Shown here: positions 46,994-58,412 of the stretch, one piece after another
Layout: the number at the start of each line of letters is the position of its first letter
Position numbering within the stretch: the stretch's first letter is position 1
DNA from: Plasmodium malariae
Lineage: Eukaryota > Apicomplexa > Aconoidasida > Haemosporida > Plasmodiidae
Length of the DNA stretch: 64,000 bases
Direction: 5' to 3'
Assembly (NCBI RefSeq): GCF_900090045.1
Contig: NC_041780.1
Location: 390,501-454,500 of the forward strand
Program-made: the position numbers and the translations under genes
The notes under the pieces: model-generated
Databases searched by the model: none
The model's input: only the letters and a program-made list of their open reading frames with translations
Told to the model about the DNA's origin: nothing

Positions 46994-47564
46994 TGGCGTA
47001 AATGAAAAGAAAGTTCGCCTACACAGTAGCATCCAATTTCTAAGTGTTTAAATGACACTGTAAAAATGAGAGTTGATTTAGGTGCAAAACAGGTTATAGG
47101 GGTGTGTGCGTGCACACATATACGTATATATATATATAGGAACAGACTCGTTCATGACCGTTATGCATATATATCTTTGCACAAATCGAACGGCATACAG
47201 TTTATAAGATTGCGTTAAAAAATGGGTAAACGAGCTCTATTGATAATGATATGAGGAAAATGGTAAAATGAGATCAAAAACGTAACTGTACCCTTTTAAG
47301 AAGAGGTAATTCTCACCACTGGTTTGTTTATTCTACTTTATTCTATTATATTTTGTTTTATTTTGTTCTATTTTGCTTTATTTCTTTAATATGCAGGAAT
47401 AAACCATTTTAATTCGTATTTTTATAATTCCTCGTTACTGTAACAGTAGCCTAAGGGAAATGCAATCGCATCCCCTGCCTGCTTCAAAAAAGAGAAATAA
47501 GAAAAATATTTTCTTTATTTTTTTTAATTACTTTATTTTATTTATTTATTTTATATATTTGTTT

Positions 47565-47890
47565 TACTTAATTGTTTTACTTAATTGTTTTACTTAATTG
47601 TTTTACTTATTTGTTTTACTTATTTGTTTTCTTTATTTCTTTATTTTATTTATATGTCTTCTTTATTTCTTTATTTCTTTATTTTATTTATTTGTTTTCT
47701 CTATTTCTTTATTTCTTCATTTCTTTATCTCTTTATTTCCTTATTTCTTTATTTCCTTATTTCTTTATTTCCTTATTTCTTTATTTCCTTATTTCTTTAT
47801 TTCTTCATTTCTTCATTTCTTTATCTCTTTATTTCCTTATTTCTTCATTTCTTTATCTCTTTATCTCTTTATTTCTTTATTTTATTTATT
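47565..47890. repeat. TTTCTTTATTTCC minisatellite
   Basis: Roughly thirty short units (TTATTTCTTTATTTCC and TTCATTTCTTTATCTC) preceded by TTTTACTTAATTG units. Open in all three + frames as F/L/I/Y/S peptides; not coding. Confidence 0.85.
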
Positions 47891-49166
47891 TGTTTTAATT
47901 TATTCTTTATAATTTTTTTATTCTTTTTAATGGCGATTGAGGGACATAAGCAATACGCATGGATTAAGCTGTAGCACTTTTAAAAAAAAGGCTGCAATGC
48001 ACCTTCTTTTTTTTCTCTTTTCCTTTTTAAGGCGATCCACTGTTTAAAACTGGTGCTACTCATTCTTTTATTATATTTAATAAATGTCTCTTACACCTTT
48101 GTTTTATATTATCCATGGCAGTGTTTATGCAGTTGTAAGTTTTTTCTTTTTTTTTCTTCTTTATTGCAAAGAAATAATACTTAAAATGGTCGTAAAAATG
48201 GAGTGTAACAAGGTATATTTTTTTGCTCATATCAAGACTTTATTTTATTTTATTTTATTTTATTTTTTTTAATTAATATGAATATACAACTGTTATAAAG
48301 AGAGTTGGTAAATGTTTTTATTTTATTTTAACAGTTTGCACGTAGTTTTAAAGATGTATTTTATTATTATTATTATTTTTTATTATAATGTGTGATATAT
48401 ATATGTATGTATTTTTTTTTTTTGGTGTACTTAATAACATGGTTTTCGTAAAAATCTAAACGAGCTCCATTTTATGTTTTGTTCTCGAAATTTGAAGTAT
48501 GACAAATTGTTTTTTCATTGTTTTGTTTTATTTTGCCATAATTTTCTGAATATTGCTTTGTTTTGATTTATTCTTTCATATTATGCCGTAATTTGCTTAA
48601 TTTTGATTTCTTTCACTGTAGTTTGTTTATTTTTTTTTTTTTTAATGCGTTCATTTTGTTGTGCATTATGCAACTGTTAAGATTTGGTTGACTTCTTTTT
48701 GTCTTCTATTTTGTTTTTACGAAATAATTTAATTTTATTTTATTTTATTTTTTTGTTTTGTTTGTTTGTTTGTTTGTTTGTTTGTTTGTTTTTTTATGTG
48801 CATACAAAATGTAAGCTTTGTAAATATAAACACCTTGTGGGCATATAAGCATACATGTGTGTAAATGTGTTTGTAAGTATATGTACATGTTTGTACGTGT
48901 TTGCGCGTGTGCATATTTATTTGTATACATAAATACATAAACACATATATTTATATATATATATATATGTATATATTTGTGCGTGGGTGTAAGCATTCAC
49001 GTATGATTGCGTTTAGCCATATAAAGACACGCGTATTGTTTTGAATTGCATCAGTTTTTGTATCACTTCTTCTTCTTTTGCTTGTTTGAGTGCACACTGG
49101 TATTTGCGTGCATACGTATGATGTTATCACCCCATTTTGTTCTTCTCCCCCTTCGCCCTTAAAACA

Positions 49167-51005
49167 ATGTTATTTAGAACGTACTACTACACATTTTTTT
49201 ATTTTCTTACTCATAGTATTGTAAATAATATATGTTTTAAGCATATAAGATATGTAAGGAAGTATGGTAACGTATTAAGTAGGAAAAAGGGGGGTGAAAA
49301 TTATTCATGTAATTTTTTAAAAAAGGAATGCTATTGTTATAAGCACCGGTTTTTACAAGAAGAGAATAAAAGAGGTGCATTATATATAGAGGCGTATTCC
49401 AAAGAAGAAGGAAATATAGGAGGATATGCGGGAGAAAATATGGGAGAATATATAGGAGAAAATATGAGTGTACGACATATTAATATGAGAAACCATAATA
49501 AGGGTTATAAACATATGAACAAAGAGTTATTTGATAAATTAAAAAAAAAAAGATTAATTATAAATTTTAAAAAATATGATAATATTTTAAATAGCAGGAA
49601 TTTTAAAAACCGATTTATAAACTTACTTTCATATTGTGGAAAGGTAAAAAAGTTAGACTACATAAATTTTTATTTATATAATTTTTTTGCTAACGTAAAT
49701 GAAAGATTGTTAAACATATGTTTACTCTTGTTAAGTAGTCAAAGAATACAAGTAGAATTTGACTATAAAATACGCCTTACTGAAGAGAAAAATTTTACCA
49801 TGAACGCATCGGGGCAGCACAATGTGAGCAATATGTCAACAGATTCCTCACTGTGTGTACATTGCGATCCTATGCATAGATTTTTCACGTTAAGTAACAA
49901 ATTAGGGTTTAAGAAGCACATGAATAGGCTACGTAGAGGATATAAGAGTACGAATATTTTTGAGGGATATGATGAAACAAAAATAAAAGAAGGAATAGAA
50001 TTATCCATTCCGTACGAAAAGCATGATGTGCATGTGTGTATTGTCGACACGGGTATTGATTACAACCACGTAGATTTAAAGAATAATATCATAGTAGTAA
50101 AGCAGTTCGAACGGAAAAATAATAAAAATTACGAGAAAAGTAAAGGTAACAATGAAGATAAAAATAAGGATAGGTATACGGACAGAAATGAGGACGCGGA
50201 AAAAGATAGTTACAATTATAGTGAGAAACATCCATCTAGTGAGTTGGACAATTCGATAGATGGTCACGGGCATGGAACGTTCATTGCTGGTATCATCGCA
50301 GGGAATAGTCCAAAAAATAATAATGGCATAAGGGGGATAAGCAAAAGAGCGAAGCTAATAATATGTAAGGCATTAAATAATAATAATGCTGGAAACATAA
50401 GTGATATATTAGAATGTTTCAATTTTTGTGCAAAAAAAAGAGCAAAAATTATTAATGCTAGTTTTGCAAGTACAAATAATTATCCATCTTTATATAAAGC
50501 ATTAAAAGAGTTACAGGAAAAAAATGTTTTAGTTATATCTTCCTCAGGTAATTGTAATTCTCAAGATGATTCCAAAAACACATTTACAGAATGTAATCTT
50601 AATGTAAAAAAATTATATCCACCAGCTTATTCTGTACAGTTACATAATCTTATAGTTGTATCAAATATGATTCAAGAAAAAGACAGTCATATTTATTTAT
50701 CTCCTGATTCTTGTTATAGTAATAATTATGTACATTTAGCTGCCCCAGGAAATAACATTATTTCAACTTTTCCTTCTAATAAATATGCAATAAGTAGTGG
50801 ATCATCTTTTTCTGCTGCTGTTATTACAGGTTTAGCGTCCATAATATTTTCAATTAACTCAAAATTAACGAATGAACAAGTCATACAAATATTTAGAAGT
50901 TCGATTGTCCAAGCAAAATCGCTTCAGGATAAAGTCAAGTGGGGTGGTTATCTAAATGTCTATAACCTTGTCAAATATGCCATAGAGCACTCCACGCATA
51001 GTTAA
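49167..51005 (+). CDS. SUB3: Subtilisin-like protease 3 (SUB3)
   Basis: Single exon, 612 residues from the first ATG at 49167; the frame is open ten codons further 5' without an ATG. A hydrophobic N terminus (about 4-24) acts as signal. A prodomain-like region (about 125-215) has RFINLLSYCGKVKKLD and IQVEFD, the same pattern as the SUB1 prodomain. The S8 domain (about 280-605) has D294 (IVDTGID), H369 (HGHGTFIAG), oxyanion N462 (SSGNC) and S547 (SGSSFSAA), so the triad is intact. A charged insertion (about 307-355) with KNK/EDK repeats separates the D and H blocks. SUB3 is a late blood-stage secreted serine protease; its role is less clear than that of SUB1 and it is dispensable in rodent parasites. 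Last of the subtilisin-related cluster, with RPL4 downstream on the same strand. Confidence 0.94.
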   Translation: MLFRTYYYTFFYFLTHSIVNNICFKHIRYVRKYGNVLSRKKGGENYSCNFLKKECYCYKHRFLQEENKRGALYIEAYSKEEGNIGGYAGENMGEYIGENMSVRHINMRNHNKGYKHMNKELFDKLKKKRLIINFKKYDNILNSRNFKNRFINLLSYCGKVKKLDYINFYLYNFFANVNERLLNICLLLLSSQRIQVEFDYKIRLTEEKNFTMNASGQHNVSNMSTDSSLCVHCDPMHRFFTLSNKLGFKKHMNRLRRGYKSTNIFEGYDETKIKEGIELSIPYEKHDVHVCIVDTGIDYNHVDLKNNIIVVKQFERKNNKNYEKSKGNNEDKNKDRYTDRNEDAEKDSYNYSEKHPSSELDNSIDGHGHGTFIAGIIAGNSPKNNNGIRGISKRAKLIICKALNNNNAGNISDILECFNFCAKKRAKIINASFASTNNYPSLYKALKELQEKNVLVISSSGNCNSQDDSKNTFTECNLNVKKLYPPAYSVQLHNLIVVSNMIQEKDSHIYLSPDSCYSNNYVHLAAPGNNIISTFPSNKYAISSGSSFSAAVITGLASIIFSINSKLTNEQVIQIFRSSIVQAKSLQDKVKWGGYLNVYNLVKYAIEHSTHS

Positions 51006-51140
51006 GCCGCACATGCAGACACGTTGGATGGCCTTACGCATTACACACATGCATATAAATAAGTACATATACGTATTTATGTATATATGTATATGTACCC
51101 GAGTCAGACGAGCAACTGTTCTTTATATTTATGTAAGTAT

Positions 51141-51167
51141 AATAATATTCTTTTGAAGAATATTATT
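51141..51167. other. Perfect 12-bp inverted repeat (hairpin) 3' of SUB3
   Basis: AATAATATTCTT, loop TTG, then the exact reverse complement AAGAATATTATT, followed by a GGT and a T run. It begins 136 bp after the SUB3 stop, so it is probably in the 3' UTR. Function unknown; all stem pairs but two are A:T. Confidence 0.85.
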
Positions 51168-51361
51168 GGTATTTTTTTTTGTTCTTTCGTGAATTGCCCT
51201 TAATGAACACTTTGCATAGCTGTGATAGTCTAAGGACCTGGTCCGTCATAGTACATACATATATACATTCACACTTACACACGCACAAACGATGTAGTAT
51301 GGCGATGCTAACCTGTCCATAATCTTTTTAATTTATTTTGTTTTTGATTTGTTTGACAACT

Positions 51362-51450
51362 AATTGTTAGCCCATCATTTGTTAGTCTCTCATTTGTTAG
51401 CCTCTCATTTGTTATCCGCGTATCTGTTAGCGATGTATTTGTTGGGGAGT
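51362..51450. repeat. 15-bp minisatellite
   Basis: About five degenerate units TTTGTTAGCCTCTCA (variants TCCGCGTATC, GCGATGTAT). Confidence 0.8.
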
Positions 51451-53690
51451 CGTTTGCCTATTGTTTACGTGTTCGTGTTTACATATTTCATGCTTTTAAA
51501 AAAAACTTATCTTTTTTATATCTTTTTTTATCTTTCCCATCTTTCTCACCTTTCTTAACTTTTTTGGAATAATTTTATTTGTTTAATTAAAAACGTAGAA
51601 ATATACCGTGTGATGCACTTTATTGTAAAAGGAAAAAGAAGGAGAACAACGTTTACATGCTCTGCACACTGGAAAGGAGCGGTAAGCATACAATAATGTA
51701 TGACAACCTTTTTTACAAAATAAAGCAAACGTATGCGTTCAGTTGGCAGCGCTCGCTGCGTATACATATGTACTTTCGTATTTACGCATTTACGTATTTA
51801 TTCATGTATTCATGTACGTATGTATGTACATTTGTATTTACATATATACTCAAACACTCACAAGGATATACTTGGAAAGTATGATCAAATCATGCCCTCT
51901 ATATTAACATAGTATTCTTCGTTTATTTACTGTTTTATTTACAATAAAAAACCCTTAATGTGGTACACCATTGTATTAACATGTTCACGTTATCACATGT
52001 GCGACGAGCAGTCAAGGAAAAAAAAATTTTATTTATATTTACATGAACTGTTTAAAAAAATATCTTCTTTCACAATATGCTAATGCGTAAACGTAAGCAC
52101 ACATAAACATGCATATGTACATACATACATTCGTACATACATACGTACATGCAAACATATGCATATACAAATAAATACATTTATATATATGTACACATAA
52201 GTTGCGTATTTAGGGTTTACTTCACCTACTGCCTTATTACCATTGACCAAAATCGATATACAGAAGAAAAATAATTAAAGCCAAAATGTGCTATTATACA
52301 AATATATGGTATATATATACCTTTATAATTATTTTTATACATATGTATGCAATATACATTTATATATTTTTATCCAATAACACTCAGTGAGCAAATGCAT
52401 CGATATAACATAGAACTTCTTCCCTTACAGTGAAATAGGAAAAACAAAATTTTTACGTGTAGAAGAAAAAATGCCTTTTAATCCCCTTAAGCAGCTAAAG
52501 AAAAAAAAAATATAATAATATGTACAAAAAAAAAATAAAATCAAAAAATTTATAGCACCAATTTTAGCGTATTAATATTTATTCGAAAAAGAAAAAAAAA
52601 TATGCAATTTGTGTATGCAAGCTATATTTATATATATATATTTATACATATATATTTATACATATATATTTATATTTCAATTTATATTTAAATTTATATA
52701 TACATTTTTTGAATCAGGATAGCGAAATGCTAAGGGATATATATATATATATATATATACGTAGAATAAAAATAACATAAAAGTAGAGAAGAAAAAAAAA
52801 AAAGATTTTGTTTTAAAATTCATGAGATAATCCATATATATACCAATTTTTTTAAAATAAGAAAAAATTGGCTTGGGTAGGAATTTTTTTTTTTTTTTTT
52901 TTTTTTTGCAAAATTTATGGAAAAAAAGGAATAAGTAATTCTTATTTAATATTTGTGAAACTTATATAAATATATAATAATAAAGTTTAAGCCCGGCGAA
53001 AGATATCAAGGTAACGCTATATATTAAATTATTTTTCCGAACACAAAAGTAGAGCTTAAAAGCTTAAAAAGTTCGTACATGTATACTTATACGTATATGT
53101 ACATGTTTATGTATGTGTATATATTTGCGTATTATGCATAAGTATGTAGATACTTATTTAAATATACGTGTTTTATTTTGCAGATTTTATATTACATCTG
53201 TTAAATGTAAGCTAAGGCTTAAAAAATTTCACCTTGTTTATACATATTTTGCAGTTGATGAATTATACAACTAATTGTAATAAGAGAGAAAAAAGTAAAA
53301 AGGGACAATTTTTTTTTTTTTTTTTTGTTTGTTTGTTTGATTGATTGATTATTTACCAGCCGAAACGTTGTCCATTCTGTTAATTGTTATGCATTGTATT
53401 ACATTTGAAAAATAAGCGGTATTAATTACATTTTTCTCTTTAAAAATAATCTATGTACGTTAATGTAAATAATGATATTATACAAGGGCATGATATGCGA
53501 GAGAACATGTATGCACATATGTGTATATGTGTATATATATACATATATATATATATGTATGTAACATATGATAGTAGTTTAACATACGTGTTAATATTTT
53601 TTTTTTTTTTTTTTTTTTTTTGCAGTTTCTCTTGACTTTTTTTTTTTCCCTCCCACTTTTTTTACATAATTAACAAAAAGAGAGCTATAA

Positions 53691-54926
53691 ATGGCAACTG
53701 TGAGACCTGTCGCGAATGTGTATGGTACGAGTGGAAATAAAGTTGTTGGAGAGGTAGAAATACCAGTAGTTTTTCAAACGCCAATAAGAAATGATTTGAT
53801 ACAGGAGGTGTTTAAAAACGTATCAAAAAATAGAAGGCACCCATATGCTGTAAAATTGGATGCAGGCTATGAAACATCAGCTGAGTCGTGGGGAACAGGT
53901 AGAGCAGTAGCAAGAATACCAAGAGTTCCAGGAGGAGGCACACATAGAGCAGGGCAAGGTGCTTTTGGAAACATGTGTAGAGGTGGTGGTATGTTTAACC
54001 CAACGAAGATATGGAGAAGATGGGGTAGGAAAGTTAATTTAAAGGAAAAAAGGTATGCTGTGTGTTCCTCTATTGCAGCTAGTGGTGTGACGTCTTTAGT
54101 TTTTGCTAGAGGTCATCGTATATCGAATATTAAAGAAGTTCCACTAGTAGTTAGCAATGATATTGAATCCATCAGTAAGACAAAAGAAGCTGTGAAATTT
54201 TTAGTTAGTCTTGGATTAAAGGATGAAATTAATAGATTAATTAAGTCTAAAAAAATAAGAGCAGGAAAAGGAAAAATGAGAAATAGAAAATATAAAATTA
54301 GAAATGGTCCACTTATTATTTTTGATAGGGATGCAGGTGTTAAGAAAGCTTTTAGAAATATCCCAGGGGTAGACTTATGTCGAGTAACCAAACTAAATTT
54401 ATTGAAATTAGCTCCAGGAGGATCCATAGGTAGGTTATGTATATGGAGTGAAAACGCATTTAAGAAATTAGATGTTATATATGGAAAGAAATATGCTAAA
54501 AGAATTACGAAGAAAAATTATGTGTTACCTAAGTCTATTGTACATAATCCTGACATATATAGAATTATTAATAGTGAGTTAGTACAAGCAAGTTTGTTAG
54601 CTAAGAAGAGACCATGCAAAAAGAGATTACAAAATAAAAACTCCTTGACAAACTTTGCTGTAAGATGTAGACTTAACCCTGCTTATAAATTACTACGATC
54701 ATTGGCCATTAAGAGAATGAAAAAGAGTATTGCAGAGAAGTTGAAGAACAAAAAAGAAAAGAGAGTTAAAAATAAGATAGAGAAGAAAGAACTCCAAAAA
54801 ATTAATCATGCTTACTATAACGGAATAGCAAAATCGGTTAAGAGAAAGAAAAAGAAGGAAGAGAAAAAGGCAAAGTCAAGGAAGAATGAAAACAAAGCTG
54901 TTATAACCACTGCAGCGGATGAATAA
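53691..54926 (+). CDS. RPL4: 60S ribosomal protein L4 (uL4)
   Basis: Single coding exon, 411 residues, start ATG at 53691 after a T/C-rich leader. Typical eukaryotic uL4: the N-terminal MATVRPVANVY, the ESWGTGRAVARIPRVPGGGTHRAGQGAFGNMCRGG tunnel-loop block given here only by position (about 62-99), KRYAVCSSIAASG, GHRI, and a central GGSIGRLCIW, followed by a basic Lys/Arg tail with A/T-rich codons. uL4 is a core large-subunit protein whose loop lines the peptide exit tunnel. The gene has the even codon use expected for a highly expressed protein. A TTTTTTGCAG about 65 bp upstream of the ATG suggests a 5' UTR intron, common for ribosomal protein genes. Confidence 0.97.
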   Translation: MATVRPVANVYGTSGNKVVGEVEIPVVFQTPIRNDLIQEVFKNVSKNRRHPYAVKLDAGYETSAESWGTGRAVARIPRVPGGGTHRAGQGAFGNMCRGGGMFNPTKIWRRWGRKVNLKEKRYAVCSSIAASGVTSLVFARGHRISNIKEVPLVVSNDIESISKTKEAVKFLVSLGLKDEINRLIKSKKIRAGKGKMRNRKYKIRNGPLIIFDRDAGVKKAFRNIPGVDLCRVTKLNLLKLAPGGSIGRLCIWSENAFKKLDVIYGKKYAKRITKKNYVLPKSIVHNPDIYRIINSELVQASLLAKKRPCKKRLQNKNSLTNFAVRCRLNPAYKLLRSLAIKRMKKSIAEKLKNKKEKRVKNKIEKKELQKINHAYYNGIAKSVKRKKKKEEKKAKSRKNENKAVITTAADE

Positions 54927-55015
54927 TAGGGGAAAAAAGAAAAAGAAAAAAGGAAAATAATTATGCCGCTGTGCATATTGATTACATGTCTCGCACTTTC
55001 GTACTATTTCGCTTT

Positions 55016-55051
<36 letters not shown>

Positions 55052-56033
55052 TGTACATATGTAATGGCATATTCCCTTTTGAAAACAGAATTGTTTCCTT
55101 TTTACTAGTGTTAGTAATTGCATTCCATTTTTATTACTACCATAGTTATTTTTTCATTTTTTCATTTTTTCTTAATTTCATTGTGTCATCATTTCATCAT
55201 TTCATCATTTCATCATTTCATCTTTTCATCATTTCTTTTTTTTTTTTTTTTATGCATTCTGTGCATACTTTTTTGCCGCACGCTGTACAATATTAAAAAT
55301 CTTAACAGAAAATAAGCATATGTATATGTATATAACAAATAAAATGAAAATACTTGTTGAAATGTGCATATGACGAAAAATAAATATATGAGCTCCTTTG
55401 AGGAAGCACGTATTATTATGATGTTCTGATGAAACTCGTCAATTTGAGTTAGCAAAAAAAATATTAGGGGTGTTTTTTTTTTACCTTATTTCATATATTG
55501 GCATTACTTTGAAGTGCATTGTATGTATGTGCGTATGTATATAAATTTATGTACGTATGTATATAAATTTATGTACGTATGTATATAAATTTATGCACGT
55601 ATGTATATATATATATATATATATACGCATGCATATATTCGAATATGAACATAAGTTGATGAAGAAGCCCCCTTGCTCGTATAACTTCATGGGGAAATAT
55701 TTCTTTAACGTTAACTTCTCTAAGTAAGTGTCCATCGAAAAGCATGATCCATGTTAAAGCAAAGTATGAATAAGAAAACACACATTACTCATATTTTTGA
55801 AAAAAGAAATGACATGAATATGCATTAATTTGCATAAGGAATTGAAAATTTAACAAAAAAAAACATTAATCTGTGAAAGCGGGACAAAATGAATTTTACT
55901 TTTAGTATAAAAGAAGCTTGAAAAAAAAAAAAAATATATAGAATAAAATAACACAAGATAACATAAAATATAATAAAATAAATGACTGAACTGTGGGGGA
56001 GTTAAAACTTTTTTAGTTTCTTTCTATTGAAAA
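54927..56033. other. Intergenic region RPL4 / L51-S25-type gene
   Basis: Contains a TA run (55019-55048), TTTCATCA octamers (55160-55232), a 22-bp array (55532-55605), A tracts, and a palindromic AACTC/GAGTT patch near 55433-55450. No gene was recognised. Confidence 0.6.
55532..55605. repeat. 22-bp minisatellite
   Basis: Three copies of a 22-bp unit containing GTATGTATATAAATTTATG in perfect register, followed by a TA run. Confidence 0.88.
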
Positions 56034-56900
56034 ATGAATATTAACAGAATAAATAAAATTATTCTTTGTTCTAAAGTGGAACTAAAGTCCATAGAAAAAA
56101 TCGACTTTTACTCTGGCGCGACAAACAGTGTAGTAAAGTAATACATCATCTATACAAACAAAATGGCAAATGTGGCATGCGCAAAAATATGCCTTTCTGC
56201 CTTGTGGCATAATATACATTAGCGTGAGTAGGTGGGTATATATGTGTATGTGTATGTGTATGTATATATATATATATAAACATATATATTTATTTGTGTA
56301 TGTCTCTTTCCCTTAGAGATTTTTGCGCCTTCTTTTTCCCTATTTTAAAATACAACAATTTCCACATTCCATATACCTTTCATCACACGACTGACGATGA
56401 CGAGAAAATCGTGCTGTTCCCAAGTAAACAAAGATTTGCATATATGTTGTTTATATATACTTACATGTATATACACATACATAAGGCATAAGCATACACC
56501 CATACAAACACTCATATAAACACTCATATAAACACCCATACACACATCCATACACGCATACATACATACATGCATACCTTCACAGATACATGCATACTTA
56601 CACACATACATACACGCATATCCTCGATATACACTTATACATATATAGTAATAGCTATTTTCTTACGGCCTTAATTTATTATTTTGTTTTTTTCTAGTGT
56701 ATGATATGTTTTCTCCATTATGTACACATTTTATGTTATTGGTAAAGTTACATTAAAAAGTGGTTTATACTCTCTGATGATTTTTTTTTTTTTCTATTGC
56801 AGAGAATAAAGATAAACATATCATTAATTTGAGCTTGTACAAATACAGTCAACAAATATATGACAGAATAATATTTTTAGACAAAAAATTTTCCAAGTAA
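56034..56900 (+). CDS. Mitochondrial ribosomal L51/S25/CI-B8-type small protein (three exons, reconstructed)
   Basis: Three exons: 56034-56137, 56317-56423 and 56803-56900 (TAA). Introns are 179 and 379 bp with GTAATA...CCTTAG and GTAAAC...ATTGCAG ends; phases agree (AA|A gives Lys, A|AG gives Lys), giving 102 residues. The product has the thioredoxin-like L51/S25/CI-B8 pattern: strand KIDFYSG with a small loop, helix VVKDFCAFFFPILKYN, strand FHIPYTF, then EKIVLFP and a C-terminal helix YSQQIYDRII. This family holds mitochondrial ribosomal proteins mL43 and mS25 and complex I subunit NDUFA2; as Plasmodium lacks complex I, a mitoribosomal protein is most likely. The N terminus is basic/hydrophobic but short. 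Lies between RPL4 and ROM4 on the same strand, where P. falciparum has one gene. Assignment by reading only; exon 1/2 junction has alternative donors. Confidence 0.6.
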
Positions 56901-57286
56901 CATCCATAAAAATGTATGCGCATATATATGTATTTATATATGTATATGAATTTATATATGTATGTATACATATATTTATACGTATTTACATATATATATA
57001 TTTAAATATAAACACGTAAGCGAATTGTTTGTAATGCCGAGTATACAATTAATTTTTTTTTTTTTTTGAAAAAATAAAAGTATATGTAATATTCTCTGAA
57101 TGCTAAAATTTGTTTTAAGTAATATTTTCACATGTTTAATATATATATTTGTTCATACGCAAACATAAAAAATGTGAGAATGTGCATTGTTTAGTACGGT
57201 CAGTTACATATATTTTGTATGCAATATTTCTTATGCAATATTTTAAATATATTATTTCTTATGTTTTATTTTTTATTTTTTATTTC

Positions 57287-57450
57287 TTATGTATTGTTTT
57301 TTTATGTATTATTTTTTGTTTATTATTTCTTATGTATTGTTTTTTTATGTATTATTTTTTGTTTATTATTTCTTATGTATTGTTTTTTTATGTATTATTT
57401 TTTGTTTATTATTTCTTATGTATTGTTTTTCTTGTATTATTTGTTTATTT
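57287..57450. repeat. 43-bp minisatellite
   Basis: Three and a half near-perfect copies of a 43-bp unit built from TTATGTATTG, a T run, and ATTATTTTTTGTTTATTATT. Stop-free in all + frames because it lacks TAA/TAG/TGA. Confidence 0.9.
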
Positions 57451-58412
57451 ATTATTTTTTTTTTTTTAGTTCGCTCAGTTAGAAATTAATCGGTTTGTAC
57501 TTTATTTGGCTGAAATAATGACTCATTCAAAGAGTATTATTCACGAGAGGGGAAACAACATTTTATTTTTTTAATTATGTGAAAAGTAAACTTTGTTAGG
57601 GTACATATATCTATATATATGTGTACACTTATATTCGTATGCACAAAAATATATAGTACAGTTCCACAGCAGCTCTATTTTTAGTAAAAAAACGAAAGAC
57701 TGATCACAAGATAAAATGTACTGTCTAACAAGACGAAAAGTTTAATTTTTTACTGTATTTTATTTTTATATGCTTTTTATTATATTTTTTTTATTTTATG
57801 TAAAATTTGTTTTTTAATTTATATTTTTTTTTGGTATATTTTTTTTATGATTAACAAAACGTTATTTAATTTGTTTTTCGTTTTTTTACGTTTAACCCAC
57901 ATGTGTACATATTTTGTCGTATACCTTATTTTTACTAATTAACGTATGCATAAATTTCCGTTCGAAAAGTATACCTGTCCGTACAATAAGTTATGGTTTG
58001 TGCGTATGTATACATGAGCGCGTGCATAAATGTTATATAATATTTGTTACTTGGTATTTGTTATTTCCTAGTTGTTTTATTTTATTAATTTTTTTTTTTT
58101 TTATGTTTTTATATTTAACCTCTGTACCAGTTCCTTTGTGTAAAAAAAACAAAAGATAACGCCAATGTTGTCTCACACATATAGTGTAAACTTAAGTCCC
58201 TCTTATTAAGAAATAGCAGATTATTATTTGCACGTTAAGAATGCAGAAAGGTGTCTGTCATTGACTAAAGCTGAAATTAAAACTGAAACGTAAACAAACT
58301 TTTTTTTCAAGTTGTTCCATCCTTTTGTCTTTCATTTTGTTTTATCGTTTTGTCTTTCATTTTGTTTTATCGTTTTGTTTTATCGTTTTGTTTTATCGTT
58401 TTGTTTTCCTTT

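Larger units (their letters stand above)
46345..49166. other. Intergenic region PIMMS2 / SUB3
   Basis: Contains TA microsatellites (46366-46382, 46481-46510, 46939-46990), T tracts, a TTTACTTAATTG run (47565-47620), a large TTTCTTTATTTCC array (47625-47890), GTTT tetramers (48757-48792) and the SUB3 upstream region. A balanced-composition patch near 47450-47490 has no frame. No gene seen. Confidence 0.6.
51006..53690. other. Intergenic region SUB3 / RPL4
   Basis: Contains a perfect hairpin (51141-51167), a 15-bp TTTGTTAGCCTCTCA repeat (51362-51450), TATA/TTTATACATATA repeats (52625-52690, 52738-52760), poly-T tracts and, near 53600-53625, a poly-T run ending in TTTTGCAG that looks like a splice acceptor for a 5' UTR intron of RPL4. 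No protein gene recognised. Confidence 0.6.

Noticed and set aside
47572..47974. Phe/Leu/Ile-rich frames of over 100 codons
   Set aside because: Generated by the TTTCTTTATTTCC repeat in all three frames.
49137..49166. Extended SUB3 start
   Set aside because: Begins with TTG; first ATG at 49167 opens a signal-like hydrophobic segment.
55424..55450. Hammerhead-like CTGATGA followed by an AACTC/GAGTT stem
   Set aside because: The GAAA core after stem II is missing (AGCAAA), so it is not a hammerhead; no D box for a C/D snoRNA either.
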